Shown here piece by piece: positions 34,213 to 44,689 of a stretch of 64,000 nucleotides of DNA (position 1 is its first letter; every line of letters begins with the position of its first letter). This DNA is from Fagopyrum homotropicum (taxonomy: Eukaryota; Streptophyta; Magnoliopsida; Caryophyllales; Polygonaceae). The notes beneath the pieces are model-generated. The model saw only the letters and a list, made by a program, of their open reading frames with translations, was not told where the DNA came from and did not search any database. The stretch covers positions 33,539,501-33,603,500 of the forward strand of contig BSWB01000004.1 in the NCBI GenBank assembly GCA_033239125.1, given 5' to 3'. A program made the translations under genes and the position numbers.

Positions 34213-35055
34213 ATGGCATTCAAAATTATCTTCTACTTCATTTAGCTAATTGTCGAGCAAGGGTTAATATTAACAAAAAATATTTCATTACATTATTTTT
34301 ATCTTAAGAAATTAAAGTAATCTATGTTTATTCAATTAATCAAAGTAATCTAATAAAAAAAATATAATATTAGGGTGTGAGAACAAATGTAACTAATATT
34401 GAATGGATTAAAAAGTAATAAAATTATCTTTCTTATTTTCTAACCTTAATTTACCGGGAGATCTCAATATTTACAATTATATTTTTTATTTTATAACCTT
34501 AATTTGCAATTTGTTGAAAGATCTTGACATTTAAATTTTATGAATATAAAAAAGTAATGCTATTAAATAGGAAATACAATAATAAACACATTTATTTAGT
34601 ATTTTTAAATCCATTCAATATTGGTTACAATTGTTCTCTGTTTTACTTTTTTATATTATTTTGATAAAATAAACATAAATTACTTTGATTTATTAAGATA
34701 AAAAAACAATGTATTGAATATATTCTTTGTTAATATTAACCTTTGATCGACAATTATCTAAATGAAGTAAAATGATATTTTAAATGTCATTAAAATAATA
34801 ATACAAAAAGTTTAATTATTACACAATTAGATTAAATAAAAATATCGGTACAAAACATCCATAAATGTTAGTGACTAGCAAAGGAGGAGACAATACTTAT
34901 ATGGAAATATTAGATTTTTATTTTATCAATATTTGCTTTCCTTTTAGTACTATTAAATTTTTTAAATTTTTATAAATTATCTTTCTTAATCACTAGCCAT
35001 AATTATCAAGATGATCTCAATTATTACTGGCCATAATTATCTACATGATCTCAAC
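33898..35055. repeat. Large imperfect foldback inside the hAT element
   Basis: Arms 33898-34410 and about 34605-35055 are inverted copies. Matching landmarks: TGCTAGTGAAGAAAGATAAT with ATTATCTTTCTTAATCACTAGCC; CACTAACATTTATAGATG with CATCCATAAATGTTAGTG; GGTTAATATTAACAAA with its complement at 34725-34750; ACTAATATTGAATGGATT with its complement near 34610. An ATT microsatellite lies in the left arm only. No terminal motif or target duplication was identified. Confidence 0.8.
34141..34212. repeat. (ATT)n microsatellite
   Basis: ATT repeated for about 72 bases, interrupted once by CTT near 34179. Confidence 0.97.
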
Positions 35056-35905
35056 CTTCAAATTATCAATTTAACTCAAAACTCAAATTCTATTAATTCA
35101 AATTGAATAATTTTATATATTGTAAGAGAAAAATAAAAGATGAAAACTTAACATATTCTATACATATCATGAACTTATGATACATGTAAGAGTAATGAAC
35201 TTATGATACACGTAAGAGTATTATTGTTTTAAAATTTTAGGTTTAAATGTGTAATTTTATTTTTTGTTATCAATTTACTCCGAATTAACATGTCATATGG
35301 GCTTGGACTACTTCATAGTTTATAGTTCATACTATCACATCATTTTACTTCACTTTATCAAGGTTATCTAGGGTCGGGTTATTTTGGGCTAGCGGCTCAT
35401 TTCAAGTCGGGTTACTTTGGGCTAACAGGTCATTTCGGGTTGGGTCACTTCAGGCTATCGAGTCATTTCGATCGGGTTACTTCAGGCAATCGGGTCATTT
35501 CGGGTCGGGTTACTTCGGGCTATCGGGTCATTTTGGGTCGGGTTACTTCGGGCTATCGGGTCATTTCGGGTCGGGTTACTTCGGGTTGTCGGGTCGTTAT
35601 CGGGTTATTCTACTCGGGTTTTATCGGGTCCGGGTCATTTTCGGGTTCGACCGTTCGGGTTATTTATTATTTCGGGTTAAATCAATATCAAGCGGGTCGG
35701 TTCCGGGTATTTTCTTTTTTTCAAAATTTTCGGGGCCAGGTCGGGTTCGGGCTCGGGTTTGTCGGGTCGGTTTCACGGGTCGGGTCAACTTTTGACAGCT
35801 CTAACCCGGACCATAGTGACACACATGTGAACAACTCATTGCACCTTGTCTCAAGACAAGCTCAACGGTTACAATGAAGACTTAGCCCAAATCTCCAACA
35901 ATTGT

Positions 35906-36853
35906 TTCTTGTATTTTTGGAAATCATAGAAAACGAGCCAAGATGAAAGTGAACCAAGGAAATGCTCGAAGTGAATTGTATATTTTTTATGCTCTTTCTC
36001 TCTTTTGACCAAACTGAATCTTGAATTATCGGTCATCACAATAACATAACATTGTTACAAACCTAGTGTAATAATGTTATTTGGTTGTATTTTAAAATTT
36101 GTTTAAATTTATATCTATAAGTTGTCAAAGTTGGTATGTTGTTTTATTGTGTAGGTAATTGTTTAAATGATTAAATGCATTATATAAATTTGTACAAAGC
36201 ATAAAGTATTAGGGTTTAAATACAAGGATCATGTTATTTCCACGGCGTTAAATTTATTAATATCAGCCTCACGCGCAGTAAAACTACGTATCATCGCCAA
36301 TAAGATTTTTTTTCATTAATCGGATTTACGACAAAATGATTTGGTACTAACGCATATTGTGACAACACACCAATTTTTAATACCGTCACGCAATCACAAT
36401 GCACTTCAATTCCGCATTGGTAATTCCGACTTCGTGATTGCCCATCTGAGAGTTACCCCTCAATCCCACATCCGTATCGTGTTTTTTGAAACATTGGTAA
36501 AACGTACAGACATATGTCTCTTTCTAACTCAATTTTGTTACTGTGAGGAGATCATACACAAAGCATGAATGCAACTGATGTACCACCCCTACATATATGA
36601 ACTCCTAACTAAGCAAGGAGGTTAGTCAATTAGTGACAGATCATAGCGTTTATCAATCGCTCTTTGGCATGAAGCTGTTGTACTTGACATTCACACGAGC
36701 AAACATGTTGATATGTTGTATAACAATGCTGCTTATTTATGCATGATCCACGTAAAATAAAACATTTCAACACTCATTCGGTAAAGGCATGATAAATTCT
36801 GGTCTTCATCTTATTGCTTCATATCTCACTCTAATTGTTGAATAAGAGACCTC
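35906..36853. other. Spacer between copia 3 and copia 4
   Basis: No gene. Near 36670-36760 a stretch reading LDIHTSKHVDMLYNNAA weakly recalls a copia RNase H end but is too decayed to call. Confidence 0.5.
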
Positions 36854-37112
36854 TGCCAAAACCAACGTACTTTATTCAATGATAGATCTCAGCTTAAATA
36901 GCTTACAAAGCTAAACTACTATTCCTTGATTCTAGCTTAAGAAACTGAAATTAAGAAAAACCCACCACCATTTCTACGTGATATAGTGGCTGACAAATAG
37001 GTACTGAAAATAAACTCTAACAAATTGAACTTAATTAACTCAACTAAATATCATAATAATTCCTCTCTTAAAACTATGCCATTATTTCAAAAACGTCACA
37101 TACTCCAAGCTT

Positions 37113-39348
37113 CTACCTAAATTCCTGAAAGGTCTCCAACTTAAGTGGTTTCGTGAAGACATCTGCTATTTGTTGTGTAGTGCCACGGAACTTCAGCTGA
37201 CGTATTCCATCATTCACTAAGTTCCGAAGAAAATCGAAACGCACATCGATGTGTTTACTCCTTCCATGCAATACCGGATTCTTGGACAATTTGATGGTCG
37301 AGTTGTTGTCACAATAGATCACTGGAGTTGTATTGCTGTTGTAGCCAAGCTTCTCAAGTATCCTCTGCATCCAAATCATCTGGCATGAGCAGGCTGTTGC
37401 AGCTACGAACTCCGCTTCAGTTGTGCTCAAAGTGACTATGGGTTGCTTCTTGGATGCCCAGGCTACAACAGCACCACTCAGGAGGAAAGCATAGCCTGAC
37501 GTGCTCTTCCTGTCTTCTATGCTGCCACCATAGTTGTTGTATGTGAAGCCTACTATCTCCTTGTTGCCTTCCTTCCGATAAAGAATCCCATAGTTGATTG
37601 TACCTTGTAAGCAACGCAAGATCCTTTTTGTTGCCATCAAGTGAAATTCAGTGAGACTAGACATATATTTGCTAATCATACTTACTGCAAACATGACATA
37701 TGGCCTTGTGGTGGTTAGATACATCATGTTGCCCACCAATTGCTTGTAGAGTGAACAATTGACTTTTACTCCGTTAGTATCCTTATGGATTTTGCAGCCA
37801 TACACCATATTTAAAACTGAATTGCACTCTTCCATCCCAAACTTCTGTAGTACTTCCTTAACATACTTCCTTTGGCCGATGAACACACCATTTTCAGATT
37901 GTGGTACCTCTATACCCAACAAGTATTTCATTTCACCCAAGTCAGACATCTCGAACTCCCTCATCATAGACTGTTTGAACTCATCAAGCATTGCTTTATC
38001 ACTGACTCAATAGATCAGATCATTCCTGTACAGCCATATAATCAATCTTTCACCTTGCTAATTGACCTTGGTGAACAATGTTTGTTCACTTCCATCCTTC
38101 TCAAATCCCATAGCTGTGAAGTAGGACTCGATTCGGCTTAACCAAGCTCTTGGGGCTTGTTTGGTCCATACAAGGCTTTATTCAGTTTGTACACCTTGTG
38201 TGTGAAATTCTTCTCCTCGTATCCTCTTAGTTGCTCAACATACACCTCTTCGGATAAGTCCCCTTGAAAAAAGGTTGACTTAACATCGAGTTGGTAGACG
38301 GTCCAACTCCTTAGAGCAACCAAAGCTAGTATCATCCTCACTGTATCCATATGTGCTACTAGGGAATTTACTTCTTCAAAATCGACACCATACTTTTGAG
38401 CATATCCCTTTGCCACTAACCGAGCTTTATACTTCTCAATCTCTCCAAATTGATTAAACTTGGTTTTGTAAACCCACTTGACTCCTAAGCTCTGAGCTCC
38501 CTCTGTTAAATCAGTGAGTTGCCATGTATAATTTCTCTTGATACTACTGATTTCAGCATCCATTGCTTGCTTACATTGGTTACTGGTTATGGCTTTTTCA
38601 AAGTTGATCGGATCAACATTCGCAAACAAAGCAAACAAGTCTGCAGATACAATCGTTGACGCTCTCCGTACCACCAACATAATTTGCCATCCATAGTGGT
38701 GCTCTCCGCTATCTAATTCCTCTTGCACTGGACTGCTCCGGAATAACGGAATTCGACAGTGATGGTGATGGTGATAAGACAACCGATGGCGAAGTGACAT
38801 TTGAAGATGGTGCTAGTGGTGAAGTAGTAATGGGCTCAATTTCCTCTCTTGTTGAACCACCAAGGACATGGGTCATCAACCCTTGCTTATGGACTTTATT
38901 CATTCTCAACAGTTTGGTGCGCAGTTGAACTGTCATCCCACTCTAAATCAAGCTCAAGCAACTCAGCATAACCTTTGTCCCAATCCCATTGCTTGTCCTC
39001 TTCGAATACCACATCTTTGTTGATGATGATCCTTTGGCTCAGTGGATCGTACAATTTGTATCCCTTTGATTCTACACTCATACCAAAGAGAATACACAAC
39101 CTACTCTTGTTGTCTAATTTTGTTCTCCTAGCAATCGCAATGTGAACATAGGTTATGCAACCGAACACCCTGAAATGATCGACATAGGGTTTGATCTCAC
39201 TCCATGCTTCTTCCGAGGTTTTGTCTTTGAGAGATGAAGTAGGGCTTCTATTGAGCACATAAAATGCCCACATCACATATTGTTGGACCCTCAGTGAACA
39301 ATGGTAGACCTCGTACCATCTCCTTTTTATGCATATCCAGCAGCCCAA
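37113..39348 (-). pseudogene. Copia 4 pol remnant: integrase end, RT, RNase H
   Basis: From right to left: integrase C-terminal region (YVLNRSPTSSLKDKTSEEAW), RT (LGVKWVYKTKFNQFG; VYQLDVKSTFFQGDL), a disrupted stretch at about 37990-38140 where the catalytic YVDD should be, then a frame open from 37991 to 37113 with YLLGIEV and RNase H (SGAVVAWASKKQ, LSTTEAEF, YCDNNSTIKL), ending FTKPLKLETF. Frame changes occur near 38140, 38750 and 38900. Confidence 0.88.
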
Positions 39349-39860
39349 TGTAGCCTAAATGTATGAATATACGATGCCATAGATGCGCTTGATCTTCAAT
39401 ATTAGCTTGCAAGCAGTCCGCTGGGGAGTCTTGCCTTGAACTTGCTCAAGCAAATAGGATAAACATCCGATTAGCTGTCAGTGTACTCTGAATGATCAAA
39501 ACCTTCGTGCCGTGATAGAAGCGACACTGATTATCTTTCATTAAGACAAACTAATCCTCTTTTCTAGAGTTACCCAACACTGAGGAGATTGTTCTTCAAG
39601 TCCGGAACAAAGAACACATCTCTTACAATATGAGTGACACCATTAAACACCAGTTGAACACTTCTTTTGCCTTCAACAGGCATGGTAGTGTGGTTGCCAA
39701 GTCGAACATTCCTTTAAAATCCCTTTTGAAATTCACAAAATAGAAAAGGATCTCCGCACATATGATTGTTGCACCCGGAGTCAAGGAACCATACCTCTTT
39801 TCTTTACAGTCCTTGAGCCTCAACTTGTCCCATAAGCAACATCTCTTCCGTTTCATTCAA
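39349..39860 (-). pseudogene. Copia 4 protease remnant and deleted integrase core
   Basis: Residues of the protease/pre-integrase region are just readable (SLTPGATIICAEI, FKGMFDLATTLPC, and GLLDMHKKEMVRGLP-like residues near 39310-39340). The sequence then passes directly into the integrase C-terminal region, so the zinc finger and D,D,E core expected between them, several hundred bases, are absent. Confidence 0.7.
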
Positions 39861-40715
39861 TTCTGCAAAATTGCTTGCTTGGGCATACTTGAGCATTCAT
39901 ATTGGTAATGACCAAGTTGATGACATCGGTAGCACTCAAATATGGCTTTGTTGAAGCTAGAGCGGGTCCTTCCTCTGCCTCGCCCTCCTCTGAAATTTCC
40001 TAATCCCCGACCCCGACCTCGACCACCGGAGTCTTCAGATTGAGTCACTGTGAGAGCGTGCCGTCAATGATCTCTCTTTTGAATTTTTTCTCGTGAACCA
40101 GAAGTGAGCTCTGCAGGGCATTGACAGAGAGTGTATCGATATCCTTCGCTCCTTCGATACAACACACAATATAATTCCATCTATCGGTCAAAGTTCGTAG
40201 AATCTTTTCTGCAATCTTGACATCAACCAATTCCTCTCCATAATTGCGCATTTCATTCGCAATTATCATCACCCGACCAAAGTAGTCGGTGATTGATTCT
40301 CCTTACTTCATGACCAGAACCTCAATATCTCGTCGGAGACGATTGAGTTGGGCCCTCTTCACTCTAGTGTCCCCTTGGCACCTCATTTTCATCGAGTCCC
40401 ATAACTGCTTGGACGTATCCTTCTCCTGAATGGTCTTTAGAATTGTTTTGTCCAAAGATTGGAACAAATAATTCTTAGCCTTCAATCCTTGAGTTGCAGT
40501 TCTTCCAATGTCTTCTTTTGTGCCTGCGTGAGTGTTGTTCCTTCAGCAGGTAACTGGTACCCTGTTTCGACGACGATCCAATATTCCTTGGATCGGAGAA
40601 GGTTCTCCATGACCAAACTCCAATGGTCATAATCCCCGTCATATTTGGGAATTGAGGGTTGTGAAAAATTTCCACCATTACTGTCCGACATTTTCACAGA
40701 CTTCTCTCTTCTCAC
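39857..40715 (-). pseudogene. Copia 4 gag remnant
   Basis: Starts at ATG near 40693 (MSDSNGGNFSQPSIPKYDGD). The copia gag domain (DHWSLVMENLLRSKEYW) and central UBN2-like part (RVMIIANEMRNYGE, EKILRTLT) follow, then an Arg/Gly-rich stretch and a zinc knuckle CYRCHQLGHYQYEC. Stops or frame changes near 40475, 40303 and 40045 break the frame. Confidence 0.85.
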
Positions 40716-40947
40716 AATCCCTCTCAAACCCGCCTTGCCAAAATCAACGTACTTTATGTAATGATAGATCTCAGCTTAAATAGCTTACAAAGCTAAACTA
40801 CTATTATTCCTTGATTCTAGGTTAAGAAACTGAAATTAAGAAAAAACCCCACCATTCCTACGTGATATAGTGGCTGACAAATAGGCACTGAAAACAAACT
40901 CTAACAAATTGAACTTAATTAACTCAACTAAATATCATAATACTAAC

Positions 40948-41705
40948 CAGTGTTCTAAGATACGGTCTAGACGGCCGTCTAGATGGCGTCCAGACGCTGG
41001 ACAGTGGGCAACCGTCCCGTATTTGCCCTGGACGGATCCTTCTGGACGGGTTTGGGGTAGAACGGTCCGGAACGAGTTCAAGACAATTTTGAGACGGCCG
41101 AAACGGTCTAAACGCTTTATTTGTTCAAGTAAAAACCCTAAAATTGCAGGTTGCGGGGCTCCTCTCTAGATGGGAGGGATGAACACTGAAGGGGAAGAGC
41201 GAGAGAAGAGAGACATGGAAGGAGAGGAGAGAGAAGGGGACATGGTATGTAGGGAGAAACATGTGATTCGCATGGTAGATGTATGAGTAGGAACTTGAAG
41301 GAGTTTTTTTTACCACGTTCAGAGAGTTGCGGCTAGAGGAAGGTGGAGAGGTGTAAGATAGGGTTTTAGAATTTTAGTTAATTACTAAATGATACCCCAA
41401 TTTATTAAAATTTTACTTAATGTCCCAAATAAAATTAACTTTATATAAGTGATCCTAATTAACTACTAAATAGTACCCTAATTTATTAAAATTTGTATTA
41501 ACATCCCAAATAAAGTAACTTCATAAAAATTACCATAATTAATTACTAAATAGTGCCCTAATTTATTAAAATTGTCTTAAAACATGAAAAATTTAATACA
41601 TTTTATCAAAAACGTCTTATCCGTCTAGAATCCGTCTAGACGACCATCTAGCCGCTAGACAGTGTCCCTCCGTTCCGTCTCCGTTTTACGTATTTTGGAA
41701 CATTG
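40948..41705. mobile_element. Short non-autonomous hAT-like element (758 bp)
   Basis: Imperfect terminal inverted repeats: CAGTGTTCTAAGATACG at the left, and the right end reads CAATGTTCCAAAATACG on the minus strand. Both subterminal zones are rich in GTCTAGACGG-type motifs. The 8 bases before (ATACTAAC) and after (ATAACAAC) agree at six positions, consistent with an old hAT-type duplication. No transposase frame. Confidence 0.65.
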
Positions 41706-42230
41706 ATAACAACCTACTTCTGATGCAGAATGGGGAGGATGTCCCGACTGAAGAAGATCCGCCTCCGGGTACTCTATTATATGGGAACAATCTAATTTCG
41801 TGGGCATCCAAATGTCAATCTATTGTTGCATCATCCAAACGTCAATCTATTGTTCCAAGATCAAGTGCCCATCCAAATGTCAATCTATTGTTGCATCATC
41901 CAAACGTCAATCTATTGTTCCAAGATCAAGTGCCGAAGTTGAGTATAAGGATGTTGCAAATGTTGTTCGCGAATCCCGATGGGTAAGAAAATTGCTCATA
42001 AACTGCACAAATCATTCCCCTCAGCCACAATCGTTTTCTGTGACAATGTCAATGCATTGTATTTAACGACCAACACACAAAACACGTTAAAATAAACATA
42101 CAGTTTGTCTATCCATGCCTCATCCCAACATCTATACAATGATGCTCTAACAATGGGCCTGCCAGGCTTTGTTCAAAGAATTCGTGAACAATCCAACCAT
42201 TCGCCCTCTTCGTGATCAGTCTACACCAAC
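41706..42230 (+). pseudogene. Copia RNase H fragment, copia 5
   Basis: SDAEWGGCPD (about 41720-41750), NLISWASKRQS, then, after an internal duplication, RSSAEVEYKDVANVV (41925-41975) and a decayed C-terminus (KGLPGFVQRI near 42155-42185). It contains a 65-bp direct duplication (41805-41934), which also shifts the frame. No LTR or upstream pol was found. Confidence 0.8.
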
Positions 42231-42658
42231 AGGACAGGCAACTTTGGACAGAAACGGAGGCAGCAACATTTCGGGACCAAGTCGGCGGGTTGCAAGTTCT
42301 TCCGATACGATATTTGTTATATTCAAAGGAACAATTCAACTTTCGAGAAACTATTTCAAAGTCAAGAAGAACAAACAATCAAGCCATGCAAATTCAATTT
42401 TACTTACAAACCGAAGCTGTCAGCTCACTAAACTAGTAATCAACTCAATACAGAGATCAAGAAAACAGTTCCAATATTAATAATTAATAGAGCAAATCAA
42501 CACAGCCGCTAACAATAATAATAACAAATAATATGCATTTTGCATATCACTACTAGCCCACATCCATAACAAATCAAGAGAGGAAACAACAAACGTGCTC
42601 GCCTTTGCAGACCAAAAAAGTTATATAAACACTTACCTACATTACGAGACAAGAATAT
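42231..42658. other. Spacer, probably including PP2C 3'UTR
   Basis: AT-rich, no element recognised; the PP2C transcript ends somewhere here, on the minus strand. Confidence 0.5.
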
Positions 42659-44689
42659 CTATATCGAATATGAGGGCGGGATTGCCCTCCGTCCTTCCAT
42701 CGCATCCTTCTTCTTCCGACATTTGGAGCACAGAAAAGGCCCGTCTCCCGACTTTGATGTGGGCGACAAGATCTGCCCTGATATCGAAGATGGCTCATCG
42801 GTGGGAGTTTGGTCCGCTTGGCAAACAGCGCATCTTAACATCCCAGAATCCGGGTTCACCGGTATATCTTTTCCTAGCCTGCATCCAATAAAAAGAATGA
42901 ATAACCCTTGAGGGTGCTCTAAAAATGCCATTCAGGATATATGCAGTCTCAGCACACAGGAATCAATATGACTCCTTCAATCATTTTGCTGGCTTTGCCA
43001 AAGATTACACGCAGTTAAAAATTTGGATGCGGGTAACATTAGTAGGATATGCTGATGGATTTTAAGTATGACATTCATAAACAATAGTTGGCTAAACAGA
43101 ACAATTAGGGCCAGTATAGTATAGAGAGGGGAATGAAACTGAACATGCCTTTCTGAAAGCCTTGCGGAACCCTCTTCGAACAATTCCTCCACTGCTCCAA
43201 CAGCAGATAACTTATTTGAAGCTTTGCCATTAGAATTCGGAACTTTCCTCCCAAATAAGATTAAATTGAGCATGTTTTGCTTCTTCAAAGTTGTGGGAGG
43301 TTGAACAATGGGGTGGATAGAGGGAAGAATATCAACAACTAAACAAGTTGTATCATCTTTGAGTCCTCGTGATCTCAGAGCTTCCTGTAAAATGTAAAAT
43401 ATCAACCAGGATACAAAAATGAGCAACGAAATTCAAAAACAAGAATAATATCAGCCATGCACAAAATTTACCTTCACAACCATTTTTGCAGCAAGATCTG
43501 CAGGAAGACCCCGACAAGCTTTTGCTGCTGCATCAGAAGATAAAGCATCCCATATACCATCAGACGCAATTATAAGTCTTCCCCCAGCATTTGAAATCTG
43601 CAAAAGCCCCACCAATGTTGCTTATGTTCCTACAGAAAAAAATTGACTACAAACAAGTTGAATATGGTAGCATCCTAGAAAGATCTACTAACCTTCACTT
43701 GCTTAACATGTGGAATGGGAACAATATACTCCCCTACATCTGTATCACCAATTGATCTAGAGAGACACAATCCTCCAGGCCAACATCGGAGAGGACCAAC
43801 CTACAACAGAGATGCATTTGAAAAAATGAATTGATCAATTAATGCATTCTAAATTATCTGATACTTGTCTTATTAGACAGTACACCAACCAACATAAAAT
43901 TAAGATCAGTCAATTCACCTCACTGCCACCATAAACATTTAGCCTTCCCACTTCCCCGCCACTGGCTGTTACACGCTCTCGCTCTTCTACATTTTCTTCC
44001 AGTCGATGATCAACAGTCAAAAGTGAAACAACGCCACCTTGTGTGTCCAATATGCATCTTGAATCCCCAACTGATGCAACAGTAATTGTCCAACCATCCA
44101 CAACAACAAAAGTGACAGTTGTTCCAGATGTCTCACCTTCCAATTTATAGAGCTAAAAATAAGGAACTTGTTGAATACCTATGATACCGAAAATACCTAA
44201 ATGTTGAAAGTACAATGGTTGTACTACCTTTCTGTTGAAATTCAATATCAGTTTTCACAAAGCCAGCAACTAATGCACGCGGCAGAGCTTGAAGCCACTC
44301 TTCTCTGCTAGCACCTTGCGGAATAGCACTCAAGACATTGTTCAACAAACATTCCTTTGTATATATAGCAGCAGATATGCCATTGTGCCCATCAAATATC
44401 TGCCAAAGAAACTCAACATAGATTTGCTTTCCAGAACAACGAATGCCGTTTGTGCAAAGTATAATTTAATGGAATGTGGAATTACCGCAAAAACGGAAAA
44501 TGAAGTTGATGGATTTCCAGGAACTCTCTCGCAATCAGGCTTAATCAGAAAATAATCCTCTCCTTTCTTAGCCAAAGCTGCTTGTCCATATGTAATCACC
44601 GGTTTTTCAATCTTCTGGCCCCTCAGCTCACGACCAATGAGTGTACCAAGCGGAACAGGCGGAGGTTTAGCTTTGGATACTTCAGTCAT
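42659..44689 (-). CDS. PP2C-family serine/threonine protein phosphatase with C-terminal CxxC pairs
   Basis: Seven coding exons (minus strand): 44689-44486, 44399-44228, 44136-43919, 43800-43693, 43597-43472, 43384-43149, 42878-42659. The sum of 1284 bases gives 427 residues. Metal-binding and catalytic motifs are in order: KKGEDYF, FAIFDGHNG, TSGTTVTF, SVGDSRC, VTASGGEVGRL, LCLSRSIGD, IASDGIWDALS, LKDDTTCLVVDI. DGHNG replaces the commoner DGHGG. The tail has VEELFEEGSARLSER, then two Cys pairs (CAVC, CSKC) and KKDAMEGRR. This layout resembles the Arabidopsis PP2C group containing At1g47380 (from memory). Expected activity: Mg/Mn-dependent dephosphorylation of Ser/Thr. Exon 6 ends AAAG before GCATGT, implying a GC-AG intron. 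The gene looks intact. Confidence 0.94.

Larger units (their letters stand above)
32085..35803. mobile_element. Non-autonomous hAT element (3719 bp) in copia 3 LTR
   Basis: Terminal inverted repeats TAGAGCTGTCAAA and TTTGACAGCTCTA, flanked by the 8-bp duplication ACCCGGAC (32077-32084, 35804-35811). The uninterrupted site is visible in the other LTR near 26085-26092. Both ends carry dense subterminal repeats of GGGTCGGGTT type (32095-32520, 35370-35790); the right side includes units of about 32 bases with TCATTTCGGGTCGGGTTACT. No transposase frame is present; open frames here are repeat artefacts. It would depend on a hAT transposase elsewhere. Confidence 0.95.
24781..35900 (-). mobile_element. 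Near-complete Ty1/copia retrotransposon, copia 3
   Basis: LTRs begin TGTTGG and end CCAACA on both sides. The 5-bp target duplication ATTGT is present at 24776-24780 and 35901-35905. On the minus strand the order is 5' LTR (35900-30749, enlarged by an inserted hAT element), gag, protease, integrase, RT, RNase H, polypurine tract (CAAATGGGGGAGGAA, 26220-26206) and 3' LTR (26205-24781). LTR differences are few, so it inserted recently. One stop and one frame change interrupt gag-pol. Confidence 0.97.
30749..35900 (-). repeat. 5' LTR of copia 3, interrupted by a hAT element
   Basis: The LTR sequence 30749-32084 and 35804-35900 is collinear with 24781-26205. Removing 32085-35803 and one copy of ACCCGGAC gives an LTR of about 1425 bp. 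The internal region next to the LTR (30748 leftwards, ATCTTCTAAGTG) lacks the initiator-Met primer site TGGTATCAGAGC usual for copia. The interruption lies about 100 bp from the LTR 5' end, in U3. Confidence 0.95.
36854..40937 (-). mobile_element. Defective Ty1/copia element, copia 4
   Basis: Two LTRs of about 200 bp (36854-37053 and about 40738-40937) begin TGCCAAAA and end AATATCA on the + strand, with several differences and small indels. Between them are gag (right) to RNase H (left). A polypurine stretch AAGAGAGGAA lies beside the left LTR. No target duplication was seen; exact ends are uncertain by a few bases. The reading frames are interrupted and the integrase core is missing. Confidence 0.88.

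Noticed and set aside
36670..36780. Copia RNase H C-terminal remnant
   Set aside because: Only a handful of residues fit and the reading breaks at once; too weak to annotate.
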